The position numbers were made by a program, and so were the translations under genes. The notes under the pieces were generated by a model. The model was not told where the DNA came from, made no database searches, and saw only the letters and a list, made by a program, of their open reading frames with translations. Of a stretch of 34,945 bases of DNA, positions 1 through 8,924 are shown one piece after another. Source of the stretch: Firmicutes bacterium CAG:552 (lineage in GTDB: Bacteria > Bacillota > Clostridia > Christensenellales > Pumilibacteraceae); assembly GCA_000435495.1 (NCBI GenBank), contig FR884055.1:35546-70490 (forward strand). The letters are read 5' to 3'. Each line of letters begins with the position of its first letter. The first letter of the stretch is position 1.

Positions 1-77
1 CCGTCGTTTCTGCATTTAATAAATATTTAGTATATAATTTTTTCGGAATAATTATGCGAGCAGAAAAAATATATTCA
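1..77. other. intergenic DNA downstream of recA
   Basis: AT-rich stretch following the recA stop codon on the minus strand. There is a run of six T just after the stop but no GC-rich hairpin, so no intrinsic terminator is evident here. A minus-strand ATG at 13-15 opens five codons before the window edge but has no Shine-Dalgarno sequence, so I do not call a gene. Confidence 0.5.
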
Positions 78-1148
78 TTACTCAGTCAAAGATTCGTCAT
101 CGCTTTCGGAAGAAACTCCCTCAACTAAAAACTCGTTTTTGCTATCGGCTATTTGTCTGATTTTAGCCTCTATTTCGTCGCAAAGCGCAGGCTGCGAATC
201 GAGATAAGCTACTACATTATCTCTTCCTCTTTCGCCTATTCTTTCATCGTTATATGTGTACCACGATCCACTTTTTTCGATTATTCCGTATTCTACCGCC
301 ATATCGAGCAAAGTTCCCGGACGACTTATGCCTTTACCGAAAATCATTTCAAACTCTGCAGTTCTGAACGGAGGAGCCATTTTGTTTTTTACTACCTTTA
401 CCTTAGTTCGGCAGCCTATTACTTCACTACCGCTCTTAACGGGCTCGCCTTTTCTTACATCAAGTCTTACCGAAGCATAAAATTTAAGAGCTTTACCGCC
501 GGTAGTAACCTCAGGATTACCGAACATTACGCCGACTTTTTCTCTAAGTTGGTTGATAAATATGATACAAGTTTTGGTTTTGCTACAAACACCGGTAAGT
601 TTTCTAAGCGCTTGTGACATAAGTCTGGCTTGCGCACCGACATGGGAATCACCCATTTCTCCGTCAATTTCCACTTTCGGCGTGAGGGCCGCTACAGAGT
701 CGATAACAATTACGTCCATAGCTCCGCTACGAACTAGCTCTTCGGTTATTTCCAAAGCTTGTTCTCCGTTATCCGGCTGAGAAATGTATAGACGAGAAAT
801 ATCTATACCCAATCTCTTAGCATATATCGGATCCAAAGCGTGCTCGGCATCAATAAAAGCTACGGTTCCACCGCTTTTTTGCGCTTGAGCTATTACGTGA
901 AGCGAAATCGTAGTTTTACCGCTACTTTCAGGACCGTATATTTCTACAATTCTGCCTCTCGGCAAACCGCCTATGCCCAAGGCTATATCCAACGGAAGAC
1001 ATCCCGTCGAAATAACTTCTACAGGCTCTAATGCAGTCTCGCCCAAACGCATTATCGCCCCCTTACCGAAAGATTTTTCTATCTGCGAAATTGCAGCTTC
1101 GAGTGCCTTTTCCTTGTCCGACAATTCTTTCTTTTCTTTTTTTTCCAT
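78..1148 (-). CDS. recA: RecA recombinase
   Basis: RecA forms ATP-dependent filaments on single-stranded DNA, catalyses strand exchange and triggers LexA self-cleavage. The 356-residue product has the Walker A motif GPESSGKT (residues 72-79), a Walker B strand VIVIDS (146-151), the catalytic glutamate region DAEHALD (100-106) and the L2/MAW-type segment NQLREKVGVMFG (199-210). The C-terminal tail is short and acidic, as in most bacteria. There is no intein. The ATG has an AGGAG Shine-Dalgarno about ten bases upstream. It is the last gene of the rpsO-pnp-ylxY-mlpA-ftsK-rimO-pgsA-cinA-recA run and lies 22 bp after the cinA stop, so it is probably co-transcribed with it. I did not see a LexA box immediately upstream. 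Identity is certain from near-continuous family motifs. Confidence 0.98.
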   Translation of the reverse strand: MEKKEKKELSDKEKALEAAISQIEKSFGKGAIMRLGETALEPVEVISTGCLPLDIALGIGGLPRGRIVEIYGPESSGKTTISLHVIAQAQKSGGTVAFIDAEHALDPIYAKRLGIDISRLYISQPDNGEQALEITEELVRSGAMDVIVIDSVAALTPKVEIDGEMGDSHVGAQARLMSQALRKLTGVCSKTKTCIIFINQLREKVGVMFGNPEVTTGGKALKFYASVRLDVRKGEPVKSGSEVIGCRTKVKVVKNKMAPPFRTAEFEMIFGKGISRPGTLLDMAVEYGIIEKSGSWYTYNDERIGERGRDNVVAYLDSQPALCDEIEAKIRQIADSKNEFLVEGVSSESDDESLTE

Positions 1149-1170
1149 ATAATTAATACTCCTGTATTTT

Positions 1171-1638
1171 TTACATATTTATCTGAGCTGCCAACAACTC
1201 TATCGCCTTGTTTATGCCTTCTTCTGTAACATGCGCTCTGTCACCGCTTATTACGAATTTTTCAATAACCTTTTTGCCTGCAAATTTACAACCTACAAAA
1301 ATCAAACCGCATTCGCCGGGTTTTTCGCTTGTAGGTCCGGCATTTCCGGACGTCGCCAAAAATATGTTACCCAAATTAAGTTTCTCTAAGCCCTCAAGCA
1401 TTTCCGAAACGGTATTTTCGCTTACTGCCCCGAAATCCTCGATTGTCTGTTTTTTTACACCGAGAATTTGTTCCTTTGCTGCATTAGAGTAAGTAACGAG
1501 GCTGCATGAAACTACGTCGCTCGAACCCGGCACGGCTGTCAGGCGGGCAGAAATTCCTCCACCTGTAAAAGACTCCGCAATGCACAAGCTGAGTTTTTTT
1601 GAACGCATAAAGCTTTCTAACCGTTCAATTGTTATCAT
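1171..1638 (-). CDS. cinA: stand-alone CinA C-terminal domain (nicotinamide-nucleotide amidase, PncC-like)
   Basis: The family deamidates nicotinamide mononucleotide to nicotinate mononucleotide, recycling NMN released by NAD-dependent DNA ligase. The 155-residue protein is only the C-terminal amidase domain; the N-terminal molybdopterin-binding-like domain of full CinA is absent, as in E. coli PncC. Visible motifs are AESFTGG (21-27; usually AESCTGG), PGSS followed by VTYSNAAK, GAVSE, SGNAGPTSEKPGECG and the SGDR motif near the end. The start overlaps the end of pgsA by 14 bp, which implies translational coupling, and only a weak AAGG lies directly before the ATG. Its place between pgsA and recA is the classical cinA locus of Firmicutes. 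Function is inferred from family, and I am confident of the domain. Confidence 0.9.
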   Translation of the reverse strand: MITIERLESFMRSKKLSLCIAESFTGGGISARLTAVPGSSDVVSCSLVTYSNAAKEQILGVKKQTIEDFGAVSENTVSEMLEGLEKLNLGNIFLATSGNAGPTSEKPGECGLIFVGCKFAGKKVIEKFVISGDRAHVTEEGINKAIELLAAQINM

Positions 1639-2218
1639 CCTTAAATACCGCCTTGTTTTTCGTCATGTAGTTACATGCGGAAATTATCGCTAAAACGACA
1701 GCGACGGAAAGCAGTCCGAATCCTACATAAAACCATATATCGGTAAAAGACGTTGCTGAACCGAAATATTCGACAAGACACTTATGCGGAACCAAAATAA
1801 TTAAAGCAATCATTTGAGTAAATGTCTTTGATTTGCCCCATTTATCCGCTTGCATAATCGTACCTTTTGCAGCCGCAATCGTGCGGAAACAACTTATAGC
1901 AAGCTCGCGGCTTTCTATAACCATAAGATAAATTGCCAAAATAAGAGTAAAGGTTTCGCCTACGGTTCCGTTCATAACAACGCAAACCATGGCGCACATA
2001 ACCAAGAGTTTGTCCGCAATAGGATCCAAAAATTTTCCGAGCGTAGTAACCTGATTCCACTTTCTGGCAAGATGTCCGTCCAGAAAATCGGTAAAACAAG
2101 CTATCATAAACACAGCTACAGCAGCTATTCCGTTAAACGGAAATTTAACAAAATACAATGCCACGAACACAGGTATCAAAACGATACGCAAAACAGTAAG
2201 TTTAGTAGGTAAATTCAT
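1625..2218 (-). CDS. pgsA: CDP-diacylglycerol--glycerol-3-phosphate 3-phosphatidyltransferase
   Basis: PgsA makes phosphatidylglycerol phosphate, the committed step to phosphatidylglycerol and cardiolipin, in the cytoplasmic membrane. The 197-residue protein carries the complete CDP-alcohol phosphotransferase signature: D44, D47, G48, A51, R52, then G61, D65 and D69. Hydrophobic segments at about 7-25, 30-43, 74-105, 126-142 and 160-185 fit a six-helix membrane enzyme. Its ATG overlaps the rimO stop by one base (TAATG), and an AGGAG lies ten bases upstream inside rimO, so the two genes are coupled. The 3' end overlaps the cinA-like gene. Length and motif agree with the bacterial pgsA family. 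Other CDP-alcohol transferases such as PssA are less likely given the pgsA-cinA-recA neighbourhood. Confidence 0.95.
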   Translation of the reverse strand: MNLPTKLTVLRIVLIPVFVALYFVKFPFNGIAAVAVFMIACFTDFLDGHLARKWNQVTTLGKFLDPIADKLLVMCAMVCVVMNGTVGETFTLILAIYLMVIESRELAISCFRTIAAAKGTIMQADKWGKSKTFTQMIALIILVPHKCLVEYFGSATSFTDIWFYVGFGLLSVAVVLAIISACNYMTKNKAVFKDDNN

Positions 2219-3507
2219 TATTTTAATTCTCCTATAAGGTCATATCCTTTACTTGATTTAATTAAAACGTTGTAAAAACTTCCGACATCTGCAAAATCAG
2301 CCTTAAAATATACGCATGTATCTATTTCGGGGGCACAGTCTTCGGTTCTTCCTTTAAACAAGTTTTTGTCGAAATCTATATCTTCATAAAGTACGCACAA
2401 AGTTTTCCCTATCATAGTTTTATTAAACTCTTCTACATTTTTCTTGTGTGCTTTGGCTATTTGCGCTGCCCTCTTTTGCTTAGTCTTTTCATCCACTTTG
2501 CCGTCTAATTTTGCAGACGGAACATCCTCGTCGCTGTAAGCAAAAGCTCCGACGTGTCTTAACTTTTGCTTTTTTACAAAGTCCAAAAGCTTATCAAAAG
2601 CTTGTTGCGTTTCCCCGGGGAACCCGACCATTAAGGTAGTCCTTACGGCAATACCTTTTGACGAAAGTTTGTCCATAAGTTCGTTTATTGACGCATAGCT
2701 GGATTTTCTGTTCATACGTCTTAAAACGCCGTCGTCTACGTGCTGAAGCGGAATATCTATGTATTTCACAACTTTTTCGTTAGAAGATATTTCCTCTATC
2801 AGTTCGTCCGAAACCAATTCCGGATAGCAATACATAAGCCTGATCCACGTTAGATCGAGTTTTGACAATCTACGAATAAGCTCGATAAGAGTATACTTTC
2901 CATACAAATCAAAACCATACCTCGTTACGTCTTGAGCAACCAAAATCAGTTCTTTAACTCCGCTTTTTACAAGCTCTTGTGCCTCTTCGATTAGTTGTTC
3001 TATAGGTGTAGACCTATACTTTCCTCTTATTGAAGGAATCATACAGTATGTACAATGATTATCGCATCCGTCTGCAATTTTTAAATAAGCATAGTGCGGA
3101 GGAGTCGTAAGAATTCTGCCCTTTAATGCGCCGCTCTCACAATAAGAAACATATTCTCTTTTTGTTTGTTCCAATGCGTCTAAAATCTTCTCGTAGTCGT
3201 TAGTTCCTAAAAATACGTCCACTTCAGGCAATTCGTCTTTTATTTCTGCCAAATATCTTTGAGGCAGGCATCCGGTCACTATAAGCTTTTTGCATTTTCC
3301 GACGCTTTTGTACTCTGCCATTTCCAAAATGGTGTTTATAGACTCTTCTCTCGCCGATTCTATAAATGCGCAGGTGTTTACGATTATTGCGTCTGCCGAA
3401 GCGAAATCATCGGTAACAACAACGTTATCCTTTAGCTTATATAGCATTTTTTCGGTATCGACTCGGTTTTTGTCACAACCGAGCGACACGACTGCAATGG
3501 TTATCAT
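2218..3507 (-). CDS. rimO: ribosomal protein S12 methylthiotransferase RimO
   Basis: RimO is a two-cluster radical-SAM enzyme that adds a methylthio group to the conserved aspartate of ribosomal protein S12. The 429-residue protein has the N-terminal methylthiotransferase domain starting VSLGCDKNRVDTE, with cluster cysteines C11, C46 and C80. A radical-SAM core follows with C148, C152 and C155 (CDNHCTYC). A C-terminal TRAM domain spans about 365-429. The SLGCxKNxVDTE motif is diagnostic of RimO rather than the tRNA enzyme MiaB. The ATG overlaps the ftsK stop by four bases (ATGA) and the stop overlaps the pgsA ATG by one base, so ftsK, rimO and pgsA form a translationally coupled unit. The order ftsK-rimO-pgsA-cinA-recA is common in Clostridia. 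Confidence 0.96.
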   Translation of the reverse strand: MITIAVVSLGCDKNRVDTEKMLYKLKDNVVVTDDFASADAIIVNTCAFIESAREESINTILEMAEYKSVGKCKKLIVTGCLPQRYLAEIKDELPEVDVFLGTNDYEKILDALEQTKREYVSYCESGALKGRILTTPPHYAYLKIADGCDNHCTYCMIPSIRGKYRSTPIEQLIEEAQELVKSGVKELILVAQDVTRYGFDLYGKYTLIELIRRLSKLDLTWIRLMYCYPELVSDELIEEISSNEKVVKYIDIPLQHVDDGVLRRMNRKSSYASINELMDKLSSKGIAVRTTLMVGFPGETQQAFDKLLDFVKKQKLRHVGAFAYSDEDVPSAKLDGKVDEKTKQKRAAQIAKAHKKNVEEFNKTMIGKTLCVLYEDIDFDKNLFKGRTEDCAPEIDTCVYFKADFADVGSFYNVLIKSSKGYDLIGELK

Positions 3508-6500
3508 ACGTCTTCTCCGTATTTTTCTTTAAACTGTTCGGCTGTGATATACACTTCTCGAGATTTGGAGCCGTCAACAGGACCGATGTACTTGTTATCT
3601 TCGAGCTGGTCCATTATTCGCGCCGCACGAACATATCCCACCTTAAACCTTCTCTGCACATACGATGTCGAAATCGTCTTCATTTCTATACCCTTACGAA
3701 TAACGTCTTTAAGAATAGGATCTTCTTCATCGGCAGCGACGCCTCCGTTTTCCTCATCGGCAGCGCTTTCTACCGGTTCGTTTTTAACCATAATCTCTTT
3801 TTCTACAGCTTCGTCATAATCGGTTTCGTTATTACTCTTGACGTAATCGATTACCGAAAGTATTTCTTCGTTGGATATAAATGCGCCTTGGACACGTCTT
3901 GGCGTATTGGAGTCAAGCGGCGAATACAACATGTCGCCCTTTCCGAGAAGAGCATCTGCACCGCCCTGGTCGAGAATTGTTCTCGAATCCTGGAAGGAAT
4001 TTACTGCGAAAGCTATTCGGCTTGACAAATTTGCCTTAATCGTTCCCGTTATTACGTCTACCGAAGGTCTTTGCGTTGCTAAAATCAAGTGCATTCCCGC
4101 AGCTCTCGCTTTCTGAGCGATGCTCATAATGTCATGTTCAAGGTCGTTACGCTTTGCTCTGTTAAGCATAAGGTCTCCGAACTCATCCACTATAATTACT
4201 ATCTTAGGCAACTTGACTTCAATACCGTTTTTAACGGCGTCACACTCATTATACTCGTTAATGTTTCTGACGGCATATTTTGCGAATACGGTGTACCTGC
4301 GTTCCATCTCGCTTACCGCCCATTTAAGCGTGTTTATCGCCTGATCAATGTCGTTGACAATATTTTTCATCAACAAATGCGGCATTTCCTTATACATGAC
4401 AAACTCTACTCTCTTGGGATCTATAAGGATTATTCGCACATCGTCAGGTGAAGACTTATAAATCAAACTTACGATTATTGAGTTTAAGCATACGCTTTTA
4501 CCGGTACCTGTAGAGCCGGCTATAAGCAAATGAGGCATCTTCTCAAGATTGCACAACACTATGTCGCCTGCAATATCTTTACCAAGCGCAATAGTTAAGG
4601 GCGACGAAGCCGACTTAAACTCGTTACTCTCTAATATCTCTCGCATAGTTACGATAGAAACACTCTCGTTTGGCACTTCAACACCTACTGCTCTTTTTCC
4701 TCGTATAGGCGCCTCTATACGTATGTTACCTCTGGCAGCCAATGCGTATGCTATATCTTCCTGACATGTTGTAATTCTTTTTACGGACAATCCGGAAGGC
4801 ATTTCCAACTCGAACCTTGTGACAGCCGGTCCTCTTACTATATTCGTAACTTTAGCCGGAACTTTAAGATCGCTAAGTATTTGTTCCAAACTCTCGGTTT
4901 GCTGCGTGTAATCTATATTTTTTTCGCTTTCGTCTACGATAGGTAAATTCAAAATGTCGGTAGGCGGAACATTGTAACGCAACTTCTTTTTCTTTTTGGG
5001 TTTCGGCTGACTTTCGGCACCGCCTTTAAGCGAATAATCTTCCATTTTGATTTGCGTATCGGGTCTACCCGAAGAGCTATCAATTGCTAACGCAAGTTTA
5101 GATACGTTGCGATCGAAAGTATCTTCAGTGGTATAATATCCGGTATTATCGTCGTTCACTTCACCACGGTTTTCCGTCATGTCGATATCGGCAGCCAGCT
5201 TGAGAGACGCCGGAATTTTAGATGCAATGTAGGCGTCTTCGTTTTCCTCTTTAACGCATTCGGAACCTATCTCCTCGGAATTGTCATCGGAAATAGGATC
5301 AGAGTTGTCTTTTCCCTCTATGTTATCCGACTCGGCTTCCGAGTCTTTTTCGTCAACAGAAACAACATCGTCGACTTCATCCTCATCGCCGCATACGATG
5401 CGTTTACCGGTCACTGAAAAAGCGTCCTCATCTGCAGTCGAAACATTCTCGACTTCCTCATAGCCTGCTTTTTCATTTTCTACGTTGTCAGTAGAGGTAT
5501 CTACATTTTGCTCGGAATGACTCGGTAGCGAATCGACAAAAGAAGAATTTTCATCATCAGAATCCTCCACCTTATCGTTTGACATTTTATTGTCGGCTTT
5601 CGGTGTTAACTCGTCTTTTTGCCCTATGTCCTCACTGTGACTGTCTATTGCCGTTTGACTACGTTCTATAACCGCAAAATCGGTATTATCATAAGAACTG
5701 TCGTTTTCCGGCTCAACCGATGTCTGTTCGATATGATCTATGTCGGGACGTCTTTCGATAATTTCGTAATCATCCGAAAATTTGCTCTCGGATTTTGTCG
5801 GTTCTCTGTCTATATCTATTGCAACGACCTCTTGGTTAACTTCGTTTTCGGCGTCGACTATAGTACATTTCCTCTCAATCGGTTTCGGAAATTCATCTTC
5901 TTTCCGCAAATCGTCGGAATGATCGACTGTTTCGTTGACGGCTTCGGCGTCCTTAATACAAGGAGCGGACGTAACGGTAGTCGGTCTGCCGATGGTATTG
6001 TCTATATTTTCGCTTTTTTCGCCGTCCGGCTCATAAGCGTAAATCGTTTTATTCTTTTCGTAAATTTGCTCCTTTTCTCTTTGAGTAACGGTCTGAGCTT
6101 GCTCGTTTTTGTCTGCGCCGGATTCAGAGTCTTCCAATTCTTTAGAAATTTCCTCGGCGTTATATATTTCTCTTTTAATAATTCTGCTCGAAATATCTTT
6201 TTGCGGAGGAACCGGAACTTCGGGCAAAGTCGGCTCGTAAGAAAAGCTCTGAGAGTTTCCGTAAGAAACCGACGCAGGAATTCCGACGTTATCGTCTATA
6301 GCGCCGTTATATCTTCCGCCGCTCCTGTGAACTTCGGAAATTTTCATAGCGCCGCTAACATTCTCTTTGTAAGTGCGCAAAGCATCTTCTTTATCTCCGA
6401 ATAATATCTTACGAGCTTTATCTCTCGAACTCTCCTCTTTGTATTCGCAATCGGAAACTGCCTTACCGTAACGACTGCTTTCAGGCCCCGAAAGCGGATC

Positions 6501-7178
6501 GTATAGTGATCCGAATTGTCCCGACTGCGATTTGATTTGCGTGCCGGGAATAATATTGCCTATAAAAAGCGAAGTGTCTGTTACCTCTTGTATTGGGGCG
6601 GCTTCTCCCCCCTTTACAAAAGGTCGGACTTTCTTTTCCTCTGTCTTTTTTGACTTTTTGGGCTCATTTTTTGACGTAACCGCAAAATCTCGAATGAATA
6701 ATGCTGCAAACAACGCAAACATTGCTCCATATAAAATATATGCTCCGAGCGGAGTAAGAACTGCGGCAATGCCGTACGCAGCTATGCCGAAAAGCACGCC
6801 GCCTACGGAAGACTTATCTCTATCTGATGCGATTTGCGCACTGATATATTCATCGAAAGGTAAAGATATATTCGTTGTTGCCGTCTGCAGAATGAGCACA
6901 GCAAAAAAAGCAAGCACAAAAACAAATGCAAGCTGTTTTTTTGTAAGAGCCGATTTTTTGCCCGTAAGCATAATTATACCGAGCAAAAGCATAACCGCAA
7001 AAAACGGATAACTTACGTAGCCGATGACGCCGAGCGTCAAAGTTTTTACAAATGCGCCGATATCGCTAAGTAACGGAGTAAGGAGGCATATCAAAAAGAA
7101 CGCCGATATGATTATAAGAATTATCCCCGATACGTCGTGCGATTTTCGAATGTTTTTCTGTTTGTTCGTCTGTTCCAA
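3504..7178 (-). CDS. ftsK: DNA translocase FtsK/SpoIIIE with a very long acidic linker
   Basis: This septal ATP-driven pump moves chromosomal DNA during division and, in spore formers, into the forespore. Four or five membrane helices occupy about residues 18-185. An acidic Ser/Asp/Glu-rich linker runs to about 735 and ends in a basic KPKKKKK patch. The motor then has Walker A GSTGTGKS (888-895) and Walker B VIIVDEF (D998), and the last 75 residues form the gamma winged helix (KTISTSYVQRRF, RAARIMDQLE). The linker is roughly three times that of B. subtilis SpoIIIE. An ATG lies at 7182-7184, but the GGAG at 7186-7189 is one base from it. The TTG at 7176-7178 sits seven bases from GGAG, so I prefer TTG (1224 residues). 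A strong promoter lies just upstream. Confidence 0.95.
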   Translation of the reverse strand: MEQTNKQKNIRKSHDVSGIILIIISAFFLICLLTPLLSDIGAFVKTLTLGVIGYVSYPFFAVMLLLGIIMLTGKKSALTKKQLAFVFVLAFFAVLILQTATTNISLPFDEYISAQIASDRDKSSVGGVLFGIAAYGIAAVLTPLGAYILYGAMFALFAALFIRDFAVTSKNEPKKSKKTEEKKVRPFVKGGEAAPIQEVTDTSLFIGNIIPGTQIKSQSGQFGSLYDPLSGPESSRYGKAVSDCEYKEESSRDKARKILFGDKEDALRTYKENVSGAMKISEVHRSGGRYNGAIDDNVGIPASVSYGNSQSFSYEPTLPEVPVPPQKDISSRIIKREIYNAEEISKELEDSESGADKNEQAQTVTQREKEQIYEKNKTIYAYEPDGEKSENIDNTIGRPTTVTSAPCIKDAEAVNETVDHSDDLRKEDEFPKPIERKCTIVDAENEVNQEVVAIDIDREPTKSESKFSDDYEIIERRPDIDHIEQTSVEPENDSSYDNTDFAVIERSQTAIDSHSEDIGQKDELTPKADNKMSNDKVEDSDDENSSFVDSLPSHSEQNVDTSTDNVENEKAGYEEVENVSTADEDAFSVTGKRIVCGDEDEVDDVVSVDEKDSEAESDNIEGKDNSDPISDDNSEEIGSECVKEENEDAYIASKIPASLKLAADIDMTENRGEVNDDNTGYYTTEDTFDRNVSKLALAIDSSSGRPDTQIKMEDYSLKGGAESQPKPKKKKKLRYNVPPTDILNLPIVDESEKNIDYTQQTESLEQILSDLKVPAKVTNIVRGPAVTRFELEMPSGLSVKRITTCQEDIAYALAARGNIRIEAPIRGKRAVGVEVPNESVSIVTMREILESNEFKSASSPLTIALGKDIAGDIVLCNLEKMPHLLIAGSTGTGKSVCLNSIIVSLIYKSSPDDVRIILIDPKRVEFVMYKEMPHLLMKNIVNDIDQAINTLKWAVSEMERRYTVFAKYAVRNINEYNECDAVKNGIEVKLPKIVIIVDEFGDLMLNRAKRNDLEHDIMSIAQKARAAGMHLILATQRPSVDVITGTIKANLSSRIAFAVNSFQDSRTILDQGGADALLGKGDMLYSPLDSNTPRRVQGAFISNEEILSVIDYVKSNNETDYDEAVEKEIMVKNEPVESAADEENGGVAADEEDPILKDVIRKGIEMKTISTSYVQRRFKVGYVRAARIMDQLEDNKYIGPVDGSKSREVYITAEQFKEKYGEDV

Positions 7179-7185
7179 AAGCATT

Positions 7186-7190
7186 CTCCT
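7186..7190 (-). promoter_or_regulatory. ribosome binding site that argues for a TTG start of ftsK
   Basis: The minus-strand sequence AGGAG is separated by only one base from the first in-frame ATG (7182-7184), too close for normal initiation, but by seven bases from the TTG two codons later (7176-7178). This supports TTG as the initiation codon. The upstream promoter predicts a transcript start near 7193, giving a leader of about 15 nt, enough for this site. Confidence 0.6.
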
Positions 7191-7199
7191 CTTGCTTTA

Positions 7200-7228
7200 A
7201 TTATAACATAACGTGAGCAAGAATTCAA
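7200..7228 (-). promoter_or_regulatory. sigma-A-type promoter for ftsK-rimO-pgsA-cinA-recA
   Basis: On the minus strand there is TTGAAT at 7223-7228, a 17-base spacer, and a perfect TATAAT at 7200-7205 preceded by an extended -10 TG (TGTTATAAT). The expected start is near 7193, immediately upstream of the ftsK ribosome binding site. It lies between the dUTPase gene and ftsK, so ftsK and the genes after it can be transcribed independently of mlpA and the dUTPase. Confidence 0.75.
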
Positions 7229-7273
7229 TTAAAATTCGGTACATTGAGCAAAATAAACACTTGAATAATTATG

Positions 7274-7630
7274 CTATTTTAATTCGTATCCTTTCTTTTT
7301 TGACAAACCGTTTTGTCTGTCAAAATTTTCTTTATTTTTTTCTATGTATGCGTCGTACAAATCTTTAGCGGAAACGCCTGCGTACAGGCATATAGAAACA
7401 AAGAAGTGCAGCATGTCCACTATCTCTTCTTTTACCGCATTATCGTCCACTTCTTTAGGATTTTTCCACCATTTGTAATTAACTTCGTTAAGTAGCTCGG
7501 TGATTTCGTCTATAAGCGCCAAACTTCCTTTTTGAATCCATTCTTCTTTAGAAAAATTCAAATTTCGTTTTTCGATGATATAATCATTTAACGACTTTTG
7601 CATTGTAAAAATTTCTTCCAACTTATCCAT
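7274..7630 (-). CDS. all-alpha dimeric-type dUTP diphosphatase (dUTPase_2/MazG-like)
   Basis: The family hydrolyses dUTP (and dUDP) to dUMP and pyrophosphate, limiting uracil in DNA and feeding thymidylate synthesis. The 118-residue protein has the all-alpha NTP pyrophosphatase metal motif: a first acidic helix DEITELLNE (residues about 40-48), then KWWKNPKE, then the second acidic helix KEEIVDMLHF. The C-terminal segment KNKENFDRQNGLS is typical of the PF08761-type dUTPase. An AAGGAG lies eight bases before the ATG, overlapping the mlpA stop region, so it is probably co-transcribed with mlpA four bases upstream. The MazG-like fold is shared by several nucleotide pyrophosphatases, so substrate specificity is inferred from motif similarity only. 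Confidence 0.85.
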   Translation of the reverse strand: MDKLEEIFTMQKSLNDYIIEKRNLNFSKEEWIQKGSLALIDEITELLNEVNYKWWKNPKEVDDNAVKEEIVDMLHFFVSICLYAGVSAKDLYDAYIEKNKENFDRQNGLSKKKGYELK

Positions 7631-7634
7631 ATCA

Positions 7635-8885
7635 TTATCTCCTTAGTATTTTATCGAAATTTGCCCCACATTCGCTTCCTACATATGCCAAAGCAGGCTT
7701 CTTTGCAAATAATTTTCTTGCAAAATCGTTAATCTGGGCTTTGGTGACCGAGTTAATTTTCTCCACAGTTTGATCTATATCGAAAACGCTATCGGCAAGC
7801 GAAAGATTTTTACCGAGCGAAAGCATTATGCTTTGTACGTTTTCCTGTCCGAATACTATACTTGCTCTGAGTTGAGCTTTAGCAGCCATCAATTCGTCAT
7901 CGGCGATACCGCTTTCGGCAATTTTTTCTATTTCATCAAGCGTAGCGGTAAGTGCTCCCACCGTGTTAACAGAGTTTATATTAAGCGCAACGTTAAACGA
8001 ACCGCAGTTTACTCGTCTCGCCGGAGAGCTGTATACGCTGTACGCCAACCCTTTCTTTTCTCTTATTTGCTGAAAAAGTCTGCTTCCCATGCAGCCACCG
8101 GTTATAACGCTGAGAAGTGACTGAATTTCGTTTCCTTCGTCGCTTATACTTATAGACGGATATGCAAGCATAAGATTTGCTTGTTTAAAATCTTTAATAA
8201 ACGTCTTTATCGTCGGTTTGTATTCGACTTCGCCTATTAACGACTTCTGATGCCTATCTTCAAACCCGCACAGATAACGCCTAACAAGCACGTCTGCTTG
8301 CTCCATCGTAACGTTTCCCGCAAATGCGACAACTATGGAATCGGCAGTATACTGCTGCTTCATGTATTCAACCACATCGCATTTTACAAACTTTCTTACG
8401 TTTTCTTTAGGTCCGAGTATGGTTTTCGCATAAGGATGATTCCCGTATAAAGCCGATGCGAGAACGTCATAACAAATGTCTTCGGGCGCATCGTCAACCA
8501 TATTGATTTCTTCCTCTATTACTTTACGCTCGCTATCGAGTTCTTTAGCGTCAAAGACGGAATCTTTAAGTATTTCGCTTAATTTAGAAAAACAAAATTC
8601 GTTATCGTTATCCACACACTTATAAAAATAGCAAGTGTTTTCCTTGGACGTAAACGCATTTATTATTGCGCCTTTGCTTTCAAACGCATTTGCGATTTCC
8701 AACGCAGACATCTCAGTTGTGCCTTTAAACATCACGTGTTCCACAAAGTGAGAGATTCCGTTGTTTTCGTCGTTTTCCATTGCGCTGCCTGTTCTTACCC
8801 ATATTCCGACGCAAACCGAGCGCAAAAAAGGTATGTTTTCTACTACTACTCTCATTCCGTTAGAGTATGCTATTTTCTTTGTCAT
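7635..8885 (-). CDS. mlpA: M16 family zinc peptidase (MlpA/YmxG-like)
   Basis: This is a metallopeptidase of the insulinase/processing-peptidase family. The 416-residue length equals one M16B subunit with two homologous halves. The inverted zinc motif HFVEH supplies H46, E49 (catalytic base) and H50, and the third zinc ligand is E126, 76 residues later, within ERKVIEEEI. The C-terminal half has the R/Y substrate pair region GSRLFQQIREKKGLAYSVYS. AAGGAG precedes the ATG by six bases. In Bacillus the orthologue (mlpA/ymxG) lies directly after pnpA-ylxY, exactly as here, and has been linked to control of extracellular protease expression. The natural substrate is unknown. There is no signal peptide, so it should be cytoplasmic. 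Confidence 0.92.
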   Translation of the reverse strand: MTKKIAYSNGMRVVVENIPFLRSVCVGIWVRTGSAMENDENNGISHFVEHVMFKGTTEMSALEIANAFESKGAIINAFTSKENTCYFYKCVDNDNEFCFSKLSEILKDSVFDAKELDSERKVIEEEINMVDDAPEDICYDVLASALYGNHPYAKTILGPKENVRKFVKCDVVEYMKQQYTADSIVVAFAGNVTMEQADVLVRRYLCGFEDRHQKSLIGEVEYKPTIKTFIKDFKQANLMLAYPSISISDEGNEIQSLLSVITGGCMGSRLFQQIREKKGLAYSVYSSPARRVNCGSFNVALNINSVNTVGALTATLDEIEKIAESGIADDELMAAKAQLRASIVFGQENVQSIMLSLGKNLSLADSVFDIDQTVEKINSVTKAQINDFARKLFAKKPALAYVGSECGANFDKILRR

Positions 8886-8924
8886 AAATTTCTCCTTGGC
8901 TTAGTATGTACTTTTTTCAATCGT

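Noticed and set aside
1..15. possible start of a gene after recA (minus-strand ATG at 13-15)
   Set aside because: No Shine-Dalgarno and only five codons visible before the window edge.
5619..6404. 261-codon open frame on the plus strand inside ftsK
   Set aside because: Antisense to the low-complexity linker region; composition reflects the complementary strand of acidic codons.
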